Source: Craterostigma plantagineum
Lineage: Eukaryota > Streptophyta > Magnoliopsida > Lamiales > Linderniaceae
DNA length: 64,000 nucleotides
Assembly: GCA_027422505.1 (NCBI GenBank)
Contig: JAPQWV010000001.1
Span: 8,432,001 to 8,496,000 of the forward strand
Direction of reading: 5' to 3'
The translations under genes were made by a program, and so were the position numbers. Under the pieces are notes generated by a model that was not told the DNA's origin, searched no databases, and saw nothing but the letters and a program-made list of their open reading frames with translations. The first letter of the stretch is position 1; every line of letters begins with the position of its first letter. Positions 45,801 to 55,608 of this stretch are shown here, in pieces.

Positions 45801-46351
45801 AGATCAGTTGAACGAAATCGTAATTGCGTGAGAAGGCGATACCGTGGAAGATACGGAGAATGTTGTCGTTGCCTTTATCGAAGCTGGCGTGCTTTGGCGA
45901 CAGACACTTGTTGATGGTGCCAAAAAGTGTCTTCCAAGGGTGTGGGATGCCGTTGCTCTGAACTTGAGCAAGCTTGGTGAGCGGCGGACGGTATCCCATG
46001 TGAAGAAAGTCACGCACTAGCTCCGCACAGTGGGAAGGGGGTCGTAATTTTGGCTGACGGGAACGCCGAGGACAAGTCCGAAGTCATCCTTGTTCCTGCA
46101 TATGTGCCTCGTCCCTACCACCATCGTGAAATTGTACACCCCTTCAATGATGTGACTCTTGATCATCCCCCAAAACTGCTGAAGGTAGACCATCGGGACC
46201 GAGGCCGTCACCATAAGAGCATGCCATAGGGGGACACAATAATGTCGTCCGGACACCGAAAGGTAGTCAGGTCGAGTTGAAAATTTGTGTCGTGAACGTT
46301 GAGATACATGGCCTTCTCATAGATGTGGTTGTAGGTTGGATAATGATCCAT
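42888..46351 (-). pseudogene. ORF D of BD copy 2: third ORF downstream of copia pol
   Basis: Start ATG at 46351 (MDHYPTYNHIYEKAMYLNV), about 1,100 codons, stop TGA at 42888. Function not recognised. The N-terminal globular domain (to about 45600) has PLWHALMVTASVPMVYLQQFW, HPWKTLFGTINK, IAFSRNYDFVQLIWND and YARWFSVIIRQFME. Then comes an acidic region with LIDQVAQELE and LIDAVAEELG (45632-45300), a Ser/Thr/Pro-rich stretch with RLIRRTPRRLSIQLESL, a basic DPDDQD-type stretch, and a helical C-terminus (FCDGTLEVIKKNIEQMLEEI, LRNTLRNYEHALGL). A deletion of about 16 bases near 46235 and stops near 45420 and 44820 break the frame. It carries two in-frame additions absent from copy 1. No membrane segment or zinc knuckle is seen. 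It may be an accessory structural protein, an ancient captured gene, or a second Gag-like protein; the sequence does not decide. Confidence 0.62.
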
Positions 46352-48288
46352 CTGAAAATCAATTAAGAAAATCAAATAATTAGTCCAAGAATTTATATTG
46401 AGTCGAAATTAACTTGAAGAATATATGAATCGGCACATAGGTATACGAGAGTGAGGATTGAAGATATAATGACATTTCAACATATGTATATAAGTCATAT
46501 GAGGGTTTAGTCGAAAATTTACTCAGTGTTTAATACCACTGTTCACTCCGTGAAGTTTTTCACACGCAAAATTGAAATTTCAATTATGATTTCCTAAGTG
46601 CTGATTTCTAATTAATATCTCCGTTTATTTTTGCGATCGAAAATTTTATTCGTTAAGGTCAGCTACAAGAAAAAAAACTTAGAAATTTTACCAAGTGTTG
46701 GAAGTTATACGCGAGGTACTGTAGCCGAGAAATTCTAAGATCGAGAAAAATTTTCGTGTAAATTTACGACCGAGAAATTACGCATAAATTTACGATCGAG
46801 AAATTTTTCGTGCATGAATAGAAGTTTTCGCTGAGAAAGTTATCGAGCGAGAAAGTATTCGATTTAAAATAAATCTTCGCGGCAAAATGTTACGATCGAG
46901 AAAATTGTCAACGAGAAAATTTTTGACCGAGAACAAAATTGAAATCAAAATTACTGTTTGCGATTATAAGTTTTGCGCTCGAAACTTATATTGCACCTAT
47001 TTGATCTATTCCGTTCAGTAATCTTTTCGCTCGCATAAAATCAAAATTCATTTTCTCGATTGTAATGATTTATCGATCTGTGTTATTATTTTAACGACTA
47101 AGTATAAAATTTAGCGATCGAAAATCTTTTACGGTGCAAACAGTAAATCAATCAAATTGAAGTTCAATTGACACTGTTTGCGAGCGAGAAAGTTCTTCGA
47201 CGCCCTTAACCGTTTAAAAAACCCAGTTTAGTCTAACACTAAATCAATCTTTAAGAACGCAGAAAATCGAAACAACATATTCCCAGAAAGCTTAGAAAAC
47301 ATCGAAACTATCTTAAATGCATATTTAACCCAGATTATACACCTGGAATGTTCGTAAATGCTGCAAAGTATCATTCGAGTTTTCAAAATCTGGAAAGTCG
47401 AGATTTTAACACAAATCATGCGAAAGATCACAGAATACAAAAGCAAACGGAGTTTAAACACACGCAATTCCCTAAGAATGTCGATTCTACCTTATAAAGA
47501 CGAAAATCAGTGACAAGAATGCAAGATTTAAAGAATTTTGACTTTCGTCTTTGTGGAAGGAGTTTTTCGCTAGAGAAAAATTTTCGACTGTTGAATTTTG
47601 CGATCGAGGGTTTTTGCATGTATTTAGGGATTTTCGACTGCAAATATTAATTTTGTTTCAGTGAGCTGATTAGACGTTTTCAATAGTTAGCAAATCCTAA
47701 GCCCATTACTGTTTGCGATCGAGAAACTTACGATCGAAAATTTTCATCTGGCACCTATTTAATTTTCGCTCGCCAAATTGGAAGCAAAAATTACCATTTG
47801 GTCCCAATTCAATTTTCACTCGAGAATACTGCGATCGAAAACTACAAGATTGGCCCAAATTTTTCGATAGTAAGTTTTTCTATGATTTCAGATTGACCCT
47901 AAGTTTAAGTAAAGACCATATAATTGCTCCTCCTATGTATAAAAATAACTGCAATTAACTCCCTTTAATTCAGGTTGGTGACATCTTGCTCTATTTTCAA
48001 ATTTTGTAAATCTGCAATCCTTATAGCAAACGATGTCGAGGATATTAGAGTTAATTTTTGGAAGCAATTATTCTATTTAGGTTCCCCCTGAGGCATTTTC
48101 AAGATAAGTTGGTTAAATTCAAATTCATAAAACACGTTAACGATCAAAATATTTAACTATCCAAAATTTAAACCAATGCCGTGCACTCCAAGTCGTAGTT
48201 AATTCGTGAAGTCTTCCTCATTGTTTCTGCAATACTTAGAGAAAGATCATCAAAATAGTTTGGGGCTCAAGGCATATTATTTTGAACA
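46352..48288 (-). other. BD copy 2: leader-like region upstream of ORF D
   Basis: No gene. Repeated variants of CGATCGAGAAA and TTTTTCGATCG (46720-47130, 47570-47890), as in the gag leader of copy 1. This region is missing from copy 1, where element A and its deletion took its place. It ends at the internal PPT, from which element E now separates it. Confidence 0.6.
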
Positions 48289-48293
48289 TGCTC
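48289..48293. other. Target-site duplication of element E (left)
   Basis: TGCTC, repeated at 58250-58254. Removing E restores the internal PPT context seen in copy 1. Confidence 0.93.
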
Positions 48294-50948
48294 TGTAATA
48301 CCCGGGTCCCGTAAGTAAGCCGGCCAATAAATTTGCATGCATATTACGTGATTATATGACTGCATATTTTATATATTATGTGCTTATGTGAAATTTATGA
48401 AGTTGGCGAATTACGAAGATTCGTGAATCGTGAAATAAGAATTTTCACGGGCCAATTTAAGTGGCGAACTATGAATATGTGAGGTAGACTTCGCGAGTTA
48501 AAAGGTTCGCGAAGTGTTTGAGTATGTGAAGTATACTTTGCGAGTTATAAGGATGCGTGAAGTTGCAAAGTGCAAAGTGCAAACTTTGAACCTTTGAAGT
48601 TGGGAAGTGTAAAGTGTGGAAGTGCAAAGTGTGGAAGTGCAAAGTGTGGAAGTGCAAAGTGTAGAAGTTGGGAAATATTATAATAATAAATTAATTATAA
48701 TTAAGTAGGAAAGACAAGTGGGAGACAATGCTTTTCGGATTAGGTAAATATCAACGTTGGGTTTTGTCTTTTGTTGTCTAAAGCACTAATGGAGAAGTAA
48801 GATTAATCATTTATTCAATCATAAGAAAAATAATCTAGAGAGAAGATGGAGAACTCAAACTGTAGAGGTTGAACTTAAGCTTGGAGAGGGTATAAATTTC
48901 TACTCTAACTTTTACGTTTTTAATTACGATTTGATATGTTCTAAGTGTGAAAAGTTAGATTTGCTCAGGTTTTATACAGATTTTTAATTTAAATGGTCTA
49001 AATATATTTTGAAGTTTTTATGATGTTCGTCGCGTTCTTGAAAGAAATGGATTTTAATCGAATGTTTTAAGTTTTTGGGTATTAACAGTGTTTGTTGAGT
49101 TCGCGAATTTTTAATAGTTTGCGAATTAATTTGCGAATTGAGAGTTTTGCGGGTTGAATGAATTTTGCGAACTGTGTGTGTGATATTAACTTCGCGAATT
49201 GTGAGAAGATTGGCGAATTGTAAGTGTGAAAATGAGGTTTGCGAATTGAGGGTGCGAAGTGAGTTTCGCGGGTGAACAGTGATTTCGCTTTGCGGGTGAA
49301 CAGTGAATTCGCAAAGTGAACAGTGACTTCGCAAAGTGAAGTGAACTTTGCGGGTGAACAGTGACTTCGCAAAGTGAACATTAACTTCGCGGATGAACAG
49401 TGAATTCGCAAAGTGAACAGTAACTTTGCGAATGAACAGTAACACTTTGCGAATGAACAGTAACACTTTGCGAATGAACAGTACTTTTCGAATGAACAGT
49501 AACTTTTCGAATGAACAGTAACGTTTGCGAATGAACAGTAACTTTTGCGAATGAACAGTAGTTTTTGCGAATTATAACAATTTTGCGAATTCCATTTCAC
49601 GGGTTGTGTTTTGCGAATTGAAAGGTTTTGAGGAAAATTATTTTTACACTATTTAATCAGAAAAATATTCTGAGTCTAATGGGCATGGTCTTTCGTAACG
49701 CCCGATCATAAATTGTCTCTCGGTGTCTTCAGGGTCAATTTACGGTATAGGCAAACGTCCTTTTTGATGGAATTTTTGAACGAAAATTTACGTAGTCAAC
49801 TAATATAATATATAAACTGATTTTATGGTCTTTTCGTGGTTAAAGGACGATATTTTAGGAAACTCAACAGACCGGTTAGCGATTAGCTTAAGGACGTCAG
49901 GTAAGTGGGAATCTCACCTACAACACATAATTTGTGTTATATGTATTTGTTATACGTGACTATGTGCTTTGATGTGAATATGTGGTGATGACTGATGAAG
50001 CGAAATGTTTCGATATGCTTTTGCATAGTAAACATTTATTGCATTATTATGTGACATGAGCATTTGCATACACGAATGATGTGAGGATTAGAATTATGAG
50101 TATGCACAGTATATGATCGTCTTGAAAACAAAATATGTTTGACGATATTGGTAATTGATGTCAAGATGTAAAGGAATGATAGCTACTTCTACAAAGGCAC
50201 CATGACGGGGGTAAAACCGTCGAATGTATGTACCTAATTATTTAGGTAGCGGACGAGGGTCACCTGGACGAAACACATGGCGTAAGCCAGAGTGCCAGGA
50301 AAGGCAACCGCAATGAAAAAGGACGATGGCCAGATAGAGGGGCGACCTGGTGAATGGAAAAACTGGAGATAAATCCTAGTTTTGTCCTAGCCAGAGTGGG
50401 CCGACTATCGTATTTTTATCCGTATAGGATTTGAGCTCATGTTATGATGGTGCGAGTAGTAAGTTAGCTATGGGCCAGGTATAAATGAAAAAGAAACGAG
50501 GAAGAAATAAGAATGTTATGAGTGTGTGAGTATTATAAAGCACTGGCGTGGATGCCTTTGCTAGTTGACACGTACATACATGCATATTTCCACTTACTGA
50601 GCTTTATAGCTCATCCCATGTTTTTATGTGTTGTAGACGCAGTGAACACGGTACGTGAGCCTGTGAAAGGCGAGGCTGGTCCTTCTGGAACTTCCGGTGA
50701 CTTTTGAGGGTGGTGTGTACATGGATGCGACCTGTGTGGCGGGTGTTATGTTAATTGCGCTGTGTTTGTAAAATATGTTTGTATTATACGTAAAACATTC
50801 GAATAATGTTTGTATTGTAAAATAGCAGTGTATGGTTTGCTATGTAGAAAGAAAAATTATATCAGTATTTTGTATGTAATATATTTATATTTCTATTTAG
50901 TCACGTAAGTTAGTGTAAGAAAATAGTAGTAGATGGCGGGGCGCCACA
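48294..50948 (+). repeat. Element E 5' LTR (2,655 bp)
   Basis: TGTAATACCCGGG to GGCGCCACA. It holds four 15 bp units (GTGGAAGTGCAAAGT, 48608-48668), a TATA box (TATAAAT, 48891-48897) and about 15 units of an 18-21 bp repeat with the core ATGAACAGTAAC (49272-49571). Several short perfect stems are present, e.g. TACCTAATTATTTAGGTA (50229-50246). Confidence 0.95.
49272..49571 (+). repeat. Minisatellite inside the E LTR
   Basis: About 15 units of 18-21 bases, consensus roughly (T)GCGAATGAACAGTAACTTT, with a GTGAACAGTGACTTCGCAA variant in the first half. It is present again at 56585-56886. It lies about 400 bases downstream of the TATA box, so probably in the transcribed leader. Confidence 0.88.
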
Positions 50949-50951
50949 GGT

Positions 50952-50963
50952 TGGTATCAGAGC
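50952..50963 (+). other. Element E primer-binding site (Met-tRNA)
   Basis: TGGTATCAGAGC, perfect match, three bases after the LTR. Confidence 0.95.
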
Positions 50964-51108
50964 TTCGGTTTGCAGTTTCTGTAGACTGTCCATGTACACA
51001 CACTCAAAAGCGCGGAAGACAGCCTTGCTCGTAAGTTATATGATATTATGAATTTCTTGTATAGCATGATTTATTGGCCTTAGGGACTGTTAGGGTAAGA
51101 GAAACAAC

Positions 51109-53517
51109 ATGGTTAGAACTAGAGGAGAAGGCAGTGGGGTAAACAGTCATGATGGGGAAAATGCAACCCAGACTGACAATCGAGACTCGACTATTCTTCA
51201 GCTCACCGAGTTAGTTCGTCAGCAGTCTCAACAGATTCAAGAGTTGATTCAGCAGCGAAACTCTGAGGGGGCAAGAAACAATGGAGTCTCTCAGGCTAAT
51301 CAAGTTGAAGTTGTGGGTGAAAGATTTCGCAGACTGAACCCTCCTATTTTTGAAGATGCCATTGACCCAACATCTGCTGAGGATTGGATTAGAACTTTAG
51401 AGAGCATGTTCCAATATAGCAGAATTCTTGAAAATGAGAAGGTTTTAAGTGCTGCATTCTTACTACGAGGAAGTGCAGGTCACTGGTGGGATACCATACA
51501 AGTTATTGAAGATCCTGTCACAATGAACTGGGAACGTTTCAAGGAGCTGTTCAGAAACAAATATTTTACTGCACCTGTGCGAGCTCAGCGCATGAATGAG
51601 TTCATCAATCTCAAGCAAGGGATGATGACTGTGGCTGAGTATATTAGAAAGTTTGAACAACTGTCAAGGTTCGCGACTCATATGGTGAGCACTGATGCTT
51701 TGAAGGTCGAACGATTCCTTGAGGGTTTGAAGCCAGAGTTGTACCGTGATGTTAATATGGCTGGAATACAAGGAGATTCATATGCTCAAGTGGCGGAGCG
51801 AGCGATGGTGGCAGAACAGGCTGAGACACGAATTATTCGTGCTCAGGAGGCAAAGCGAAAATTCGTACAAGGAGCAAACTGGAGGGGTGGAAATCAGAAA
51901 CGGCAATTCATTCCTAAAGGCGGGAAGCAAAATTTTCAGAACAGACCTGGACCACCACAACAACAAAATCTTAACCAGGGGAGACCCCCAGCACCAATAC
52001 CAATTTGCGCGAGATGTGGACGACGTCATTTGGGAATATGTTTTTCACAGAATGCTACTTGTTACAAGTGTGGGAAGACGGGACATTTTGCGAGAGCATG
52101 TCCAGTGAATGCACCAGGAGGTCAAGTTATGAATCAAGTGAGACCACCAGCTGTACCGGCTAGAGTGTACACGCTGACTTCAGAGGAAGCGGAGGCTAAT
52201 CCATCTGTGGTTGCAGGTATTCTACTTATACACCAAGTACCAACATGCATATTAGTAGATTCAGGAGCTACGCATTCATTTGCATCCAATAAATATATGA
52301 CGAGACTCGGGATTACACCTACCCTATCTAATTGCGAGTATAATGTGACCATTCCACACGGAGTTGCAATGCGAACCAATCTAGTATTACGGAATTGTCC
52401 TGTGTTAGTGGACGGAAGAGAATTGTTCGTTGATTTAATAGTTATTCCAATGAATGACTATGAGGTAATTCTTGGAATGGATTGGCTATCAAAATATGGA
52501 GCTGTCATTGATTGTAATCGCAAGACAGTTACGTTCAATATTGAAGAGAACGAGCCTTTCAGTTTCGTGGGAACAATCAAGGAAAGGAATATTTCTAGAA
52601 TTTCAGTGACAAAGGCGCAACGTTTGATTAAGGTGGGATGCGAAGCGTATCTAGTTTTTGCGATAAAATCAGAGGATAGTTCAATGCCAAAATTAGAAGA
52701 GGTGACTGTGGTACGAGATTTTCCTGATGTTTTTCCAGAAGATTTTCCAGGATTACCACCAGATCGAGAAATTGAATTTACGATCGATTTAATACCAGGA
52801 TCTGCTCCAATCTCAAAGACTCCATATCGGTTAGCGCCAGCTGAATTAAAGGAGTTAAAAGAGCAGTTGGATGATTTATTACAGAAAGGATTTGTCCAAC
52901 CTAGTTTTTCTCCTTGGGGAGCGCCAGTTTTGTTTGTGCGAAAGAAGGATGGGTCGATGCGACTATGTATCGACTACAGAGAGTTGAATAAGATAACAAT
53001 CAAAAATAAATATCCCCTACCAAGAATAGATGATTTGTTTGATCAACTTCAAGGCGCCACGGTGTTTTCAAAAATAGATCTACGATCGGGGTATCATCAA
53101 TTGAAGGTTCGAAAAGAAGATATTTCAAAGACGGCATTCAGGACCAGATATGGACACTATGAATTTTTAGTCATGCCTTTCGAGGTGACTAATGCGCCAG
53201 CGGCATTTATGGATCTAATGAATCGGGTGTTCAAACAATTTTTGGACAAGTTTGTCATTGTATTCATCGATGACATCCTTATATATTCGAAGACGAAGGA
53301 GGAACACGAAATGCATCTGAAGAAAGTTCTTGAAATATTACGAGAAAATCAATTATATGCCAAGTTCAAGAAATGTGAATTTTGGTTGAGTCAAGTCGCA
53401 TTTCTAGGTCACATCATTTCTGGAGAGGGAATTTCTGTGGATCCTAGCAAATTGAAGCTATCAACAGTTGGCCACAACCAACCAATGTCACTGAAGTACG
53501 GAGTTTTCTTGGCTTAG
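51109..53517 (+). CDS. Element E gag-protease-RT (frame lost near 53450)
   Basis: The start at 51109 is the first ATG after the PBS. Gag: an N-terminal Gln-rich helix ([18 protein letters not shown]), then the capsid with [20 protein letters not shown] and [19 protein letters not shown] degenerate knuckle ([12 protein letters not shown]) precedes the full one, [14 protein letters not shown], near residue 317. The protease is [13 protein letters not shown] near residue 382. RT from about 540: [44 protein letters not shown], and the active site [10 protein letters not shown] near 718. RT reads [12 protein letters not shown] where the family has [12 protein letters not shown]. After DPSK the frame is lost by one missing base in an A run (53449-53451), giving an early stop at 53515. 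Confidence 0.93.
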   Translation: MVRTRGEGSGVNSHDGENATQTDNRDSTILQLTELVRQQSQQIQELIQQRNSEGARNNGVSQANQVEVVGERFRRLNPPIFEDAIDPTSAEDWIRTLESMFQYSRILENEKVLSAAFLLRGSAGHWWDTIQVIEDPVTMNWERFKELFRNKYFTAPVRAQRMNEFINLKQGMMTVAEYIRKFEQLSRFATHMVSTDALKVERFLEGLKPELYRDVNMAGIQGDSYAQVAERAMVAEQAETRIIRAQEAKRKFVQGANWRGGNQKRQFIPKGGKQNFQNRPGPPQQQNLNQGRPPAPIPICARCGRRHLGICFSQNATCYKCGKTGHFARACPVNAPGGQVMNQVRPPAVPARVYTLTSEEAEANPSVVAGILLIHQVPTCILVDSGATHSFASNKYMTRLGITPTLSNCEYNVTIPHGVAMRTNLVLRNCPVLVDGRELFVDLIVIPMNDYEVILGMDWLSKYGAVIDCNRKTVTFNIEENEPFSFVGTIKERNISRISVTKAQRLIKVGCEAYLVFAIKSEDSSMPKLEEVTVVRDFPDVFPEDFPGLPPDREIEFTIDLIPGSAPISKTPYRLAPAELKELKEQLDDLLQKGFVQPSFSPWGAPVLFVRKKDGSMRLCIDYRELNKITIKNKYPLPRIDDLFDQLQGATVFSKIDLRSGYHQLKVRKEDISKTAFRTRYGHYEFLVMPFEVTNAPAAFMDLMNRVFKQFLDKFVIVFIDDILIYSKTKEEHEMHLKKVLEILRENQLYAKFKKCEFWLSQVAFLGHIISGEGISVDPSKLKLSTVGHNQPMSLKYGVFLA

Positions 53518-53567
53518 CTGGATACTACAGAAAGTTCATTAAAGATTTCTCAAAGATTGCATCAACA

Positions 53568-55574
53568 TTGACGAAGCTAACAAGAAAGAATGTTCCATTT
53601 TATTGGAGTGAGGAGTGTGAGCAAAGTTTTCAAGAATTGAAGAAACGACTCACATCAGCTCCAGTTCTTACCATACCATCTGGGACTGGAGGATTTTCGG
53701 TTTACAGCGATGCATCAAGGAATGGTCTGGGATGTGTACTAATGCAACATGGAAATGTGATAGCTTATGCCTCTCGGCAATTGAAGGAGTATGAAAAGAA
53801 TTATCCGACTCATGACTTGGAGTTAGCCGCAGTGGTGTTCGCTCTAAAAATTTGGAGGCATTATTTATATGGGGAGCGGTGTGAAATTTACACGGATCAC
53901 AAGAGTCTGAAATATTTCTTTACTCAGAAGGAATTAAATATGAGGCAAAGAAGGTGGCTAGAACTGGTCAAAGACTACGATTGTGTGATCAGTTATCACC
54001 CAGGCAAAGCAAATGTGGTGGCCGATGCGTTAAGTCGAAAAGCTGTAAGTGCGGAGTTACATCTACTGGAACTGGAGGTAGTACAATTGGGAGAAGTCGA
54101 AGCACGACTGGTTGCATTAACTTTACAACCGACAATACTGGAACAAATTAAAAAGGCACAAGAAGAAGATGAACTTTATTTAAAGATCAAAGACACTCAA
54201 ATGGAACAACCTGCATCGGATTTCAAGATACAAGATGATGGAAGTTTATGTTACAGAGACCGTTTATATGTACCCGATAATGCGGAAATTCGAAGAACTA
54301 TAATGAAGGAAGCACATACCACAATCTATTCGGTACATCCAGGGGCTACAAAAATGTATCGAGACTTACGAATAAATTATTGGTGGCCGGGAATGAAAAG
54401 AGACATTGCGAAATTTGTAAGTCAATGTCTGACTTGTCAACAAATAAAAGCGGAGCATCAACGACCGGCGGGGACATTACAACCTTTGCCGATACCTGAA
54501 TGGAAATGGGATCATATTACGATGGATTTCATCGTTGGCTTACCAAAGACTGTAAAAGGTTATGATGCTATTTGGGTTGTAGTCGATCGATTAACCAAGT
54601 CAGCTCATTTTCTACCCATAAGTTCGATATTTTCCATGGAGCGCTATGCAGAATTGTATATTCAAGAAATAGTTCAACTCCACGGAATTCCGTTATCGAT
54701 AATTTCAGATCGAGATTCGCGGTTCTTATCTAAATTTTGGATGAGTTTACAGAAGGCGATGGGGACTAAGTTGTCTTTCAGTACGGCTTATCATCCTCAG
54801 ACTGACGGTCAATCTGAACGAACTATCCAAACATTGGAAGACATATTACGAGCATGTGTTTTGGATTTCAAGGGGAATTGGAGTAAATATCTGCCATTGA
54901 TTGAATTCTCCTACAACAATAGTTATCATGCAACTATTAGGATGGCACCATATGAAGCTTTATATGGACGCAGGTGTCGATCTCCTATACATTGGGATGA
55001 AGTTGGCGAACGTGCGATGTTAGGGCCTGATATGGTTCAAGAGATGACCGAGGCAATAGCAAAAATACGAGAGAGAATGCGAACGGCTCAAAGTCGACAG
55101 AAGAGTTACGCAGACCAAAGGCGAAGGTCATTGGAATTTGAAATTGATGACTGGGTATTTTTAAAAGTATCTCCAATGAAAGGTGTAAAACGGTTTGGGC
55201 GAAAGGGCAAGTTAAGCCCAAGATACATTGGACCTTTCAAGATAATCAAAAGAGTTGGCGAGGTAGCTTATCAACTGGAGTTACCAGCTTCGTTGGCACA
55301 AGTTCATGATGTCTTTCATGTGTCAACGCTGAGAAAATATGTTGCTGATCCGAACCATGTATTAAGTAACGAATTTGTGCATCAACAACTTCAGCCAGGT
55401 TTGAGTTATGAAGAGAAGCCAGTGGAAATTTTGATGTATGAAGTAAAAAGATTACGAAATAAAGAGATTCCATTAGTGAAAGTATTATGGCAGAATCAGT
55501 TAGTGGAAGAAGCTACATGGGAACGTGAAGATGATATGAGAAGTCGCTACCCAGAATTGTTTCAACAAACCTGA
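53568..55574 (+). CDS. Element E RT end, RNase H, integrase, chromodomain (second half of the frameshifted polyprotein)
   Basis: The called start is only the first Met in this frame; homology begins upstream at about 53450. RNase [45 protein letters not shown], all catalytic residues present. The integrase zinc domain has [13 protein letters not shown] and [12 protein letters not shown]. The core has [10 protein letters not shown] (Asp, near 318), [13 protein letters not shown] (Asp, near 379) and [16 protein letters not shown] (Glu, near 415). The end (from about 607) is a chromodomain-like segment: [30 protein letters not shown]. The stop at 55574 lies close to the PPT, as usual for the group. 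Confidence 0.94.
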   Translation: MTKLTRKNVPFYWSEECEQSFQELKKRLTSAPVLTIPSGTGGFSVYSDASRNGLGCVLMQHGNVIAYASRQLKEYEKNYPTHDLELAAVVFALKIWRHYLYGERCEIYTDHKSLKYFFTQKELNMRQRRWLELVKDYDCVISYHPGKANVVADALSRKAVSAELHLLELEVVQLGEVEARLVALTLQPTILEQIKKAQEEDELYLKIKDTQMEQPASDFKIQDDGSLCYRDRLYVPDNAEIRRTIMKEAHTTIYSVHPGATKMYRDLRINYWWPGMKRDIAKFVSQCLTCQQIKAEHQRPAGTLQPLPIPEWKWDHITMDFIVGLPKTVKGYDAIWVVVDRLTKSAHFLPISSIFSMERYAELYIQEIVQLHGIPLSIISDRDSRFLSKFWMSLQKAMGTKLSFSTAYHPQTDGQSERTIQTLEDILRACVLDFKGNWSKYLPLIEFSYNNSYHATIRMAPYEALYGRRCRSPIHWDEVGERAMLGPDMVQEMTEAIAKIRERMRTAQSRQKSYADQRRRSLEFEIDDWVFLKVSPMKGVKRFGRKGKLSPRYIGPFKIIKRVGEVAYQLELPASLAQVHDVFHVSTLRKYVADPNHVLSNEFVHQQLQPGLSYEEKPVEILMYEVKRLRNKEIPLVKVLWQNQLVEEATWEREDDMRSRYPELFQQT

Positions 55575-55591
55575 TTTCGGGGGCGAAATCC

Positions 55592-55608
55592 TCTTTAAGG
55601 GGGGAGAA
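55592..55608 (+). promoter_or_regulatory. Element E polypurine tract
   Basis: CTTTAAGGGGGGAGAA directly before the LTR start TGTAATACCC. Confidence 0.92.

Noticed and set aside
46352..48288. This region as the 3' LTR of a separate copia element starting TGTTCAAAATAATATG
   Set aside because: No second copy of such an LTR and no LTR end with an adjacent flank could be found, and the LTR next to the PBS in copy 1 is of the other type. Kept only as an alternative in the findings.
48469..48657. Small protein with HFHTLHFHTL repeats (again at 55784-55972)
   Set aside because: It is the translation of the 15 bp LTR repeat on the antisense strand, identical in both LTRs because they are copies.
49272..49571. 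CRISPR-like array in the E LTR
   Set aside because: Direct tandem repeats without spacers, inside an LTR.
48984..49600. Antisense open frames of 160-172 codons in the E LTR (again at 56299-56915)
   Set aside because: Translations follow the 18-21 bp minisatellite (CSFAK, HCSF repeats), with no independent coding evidence.
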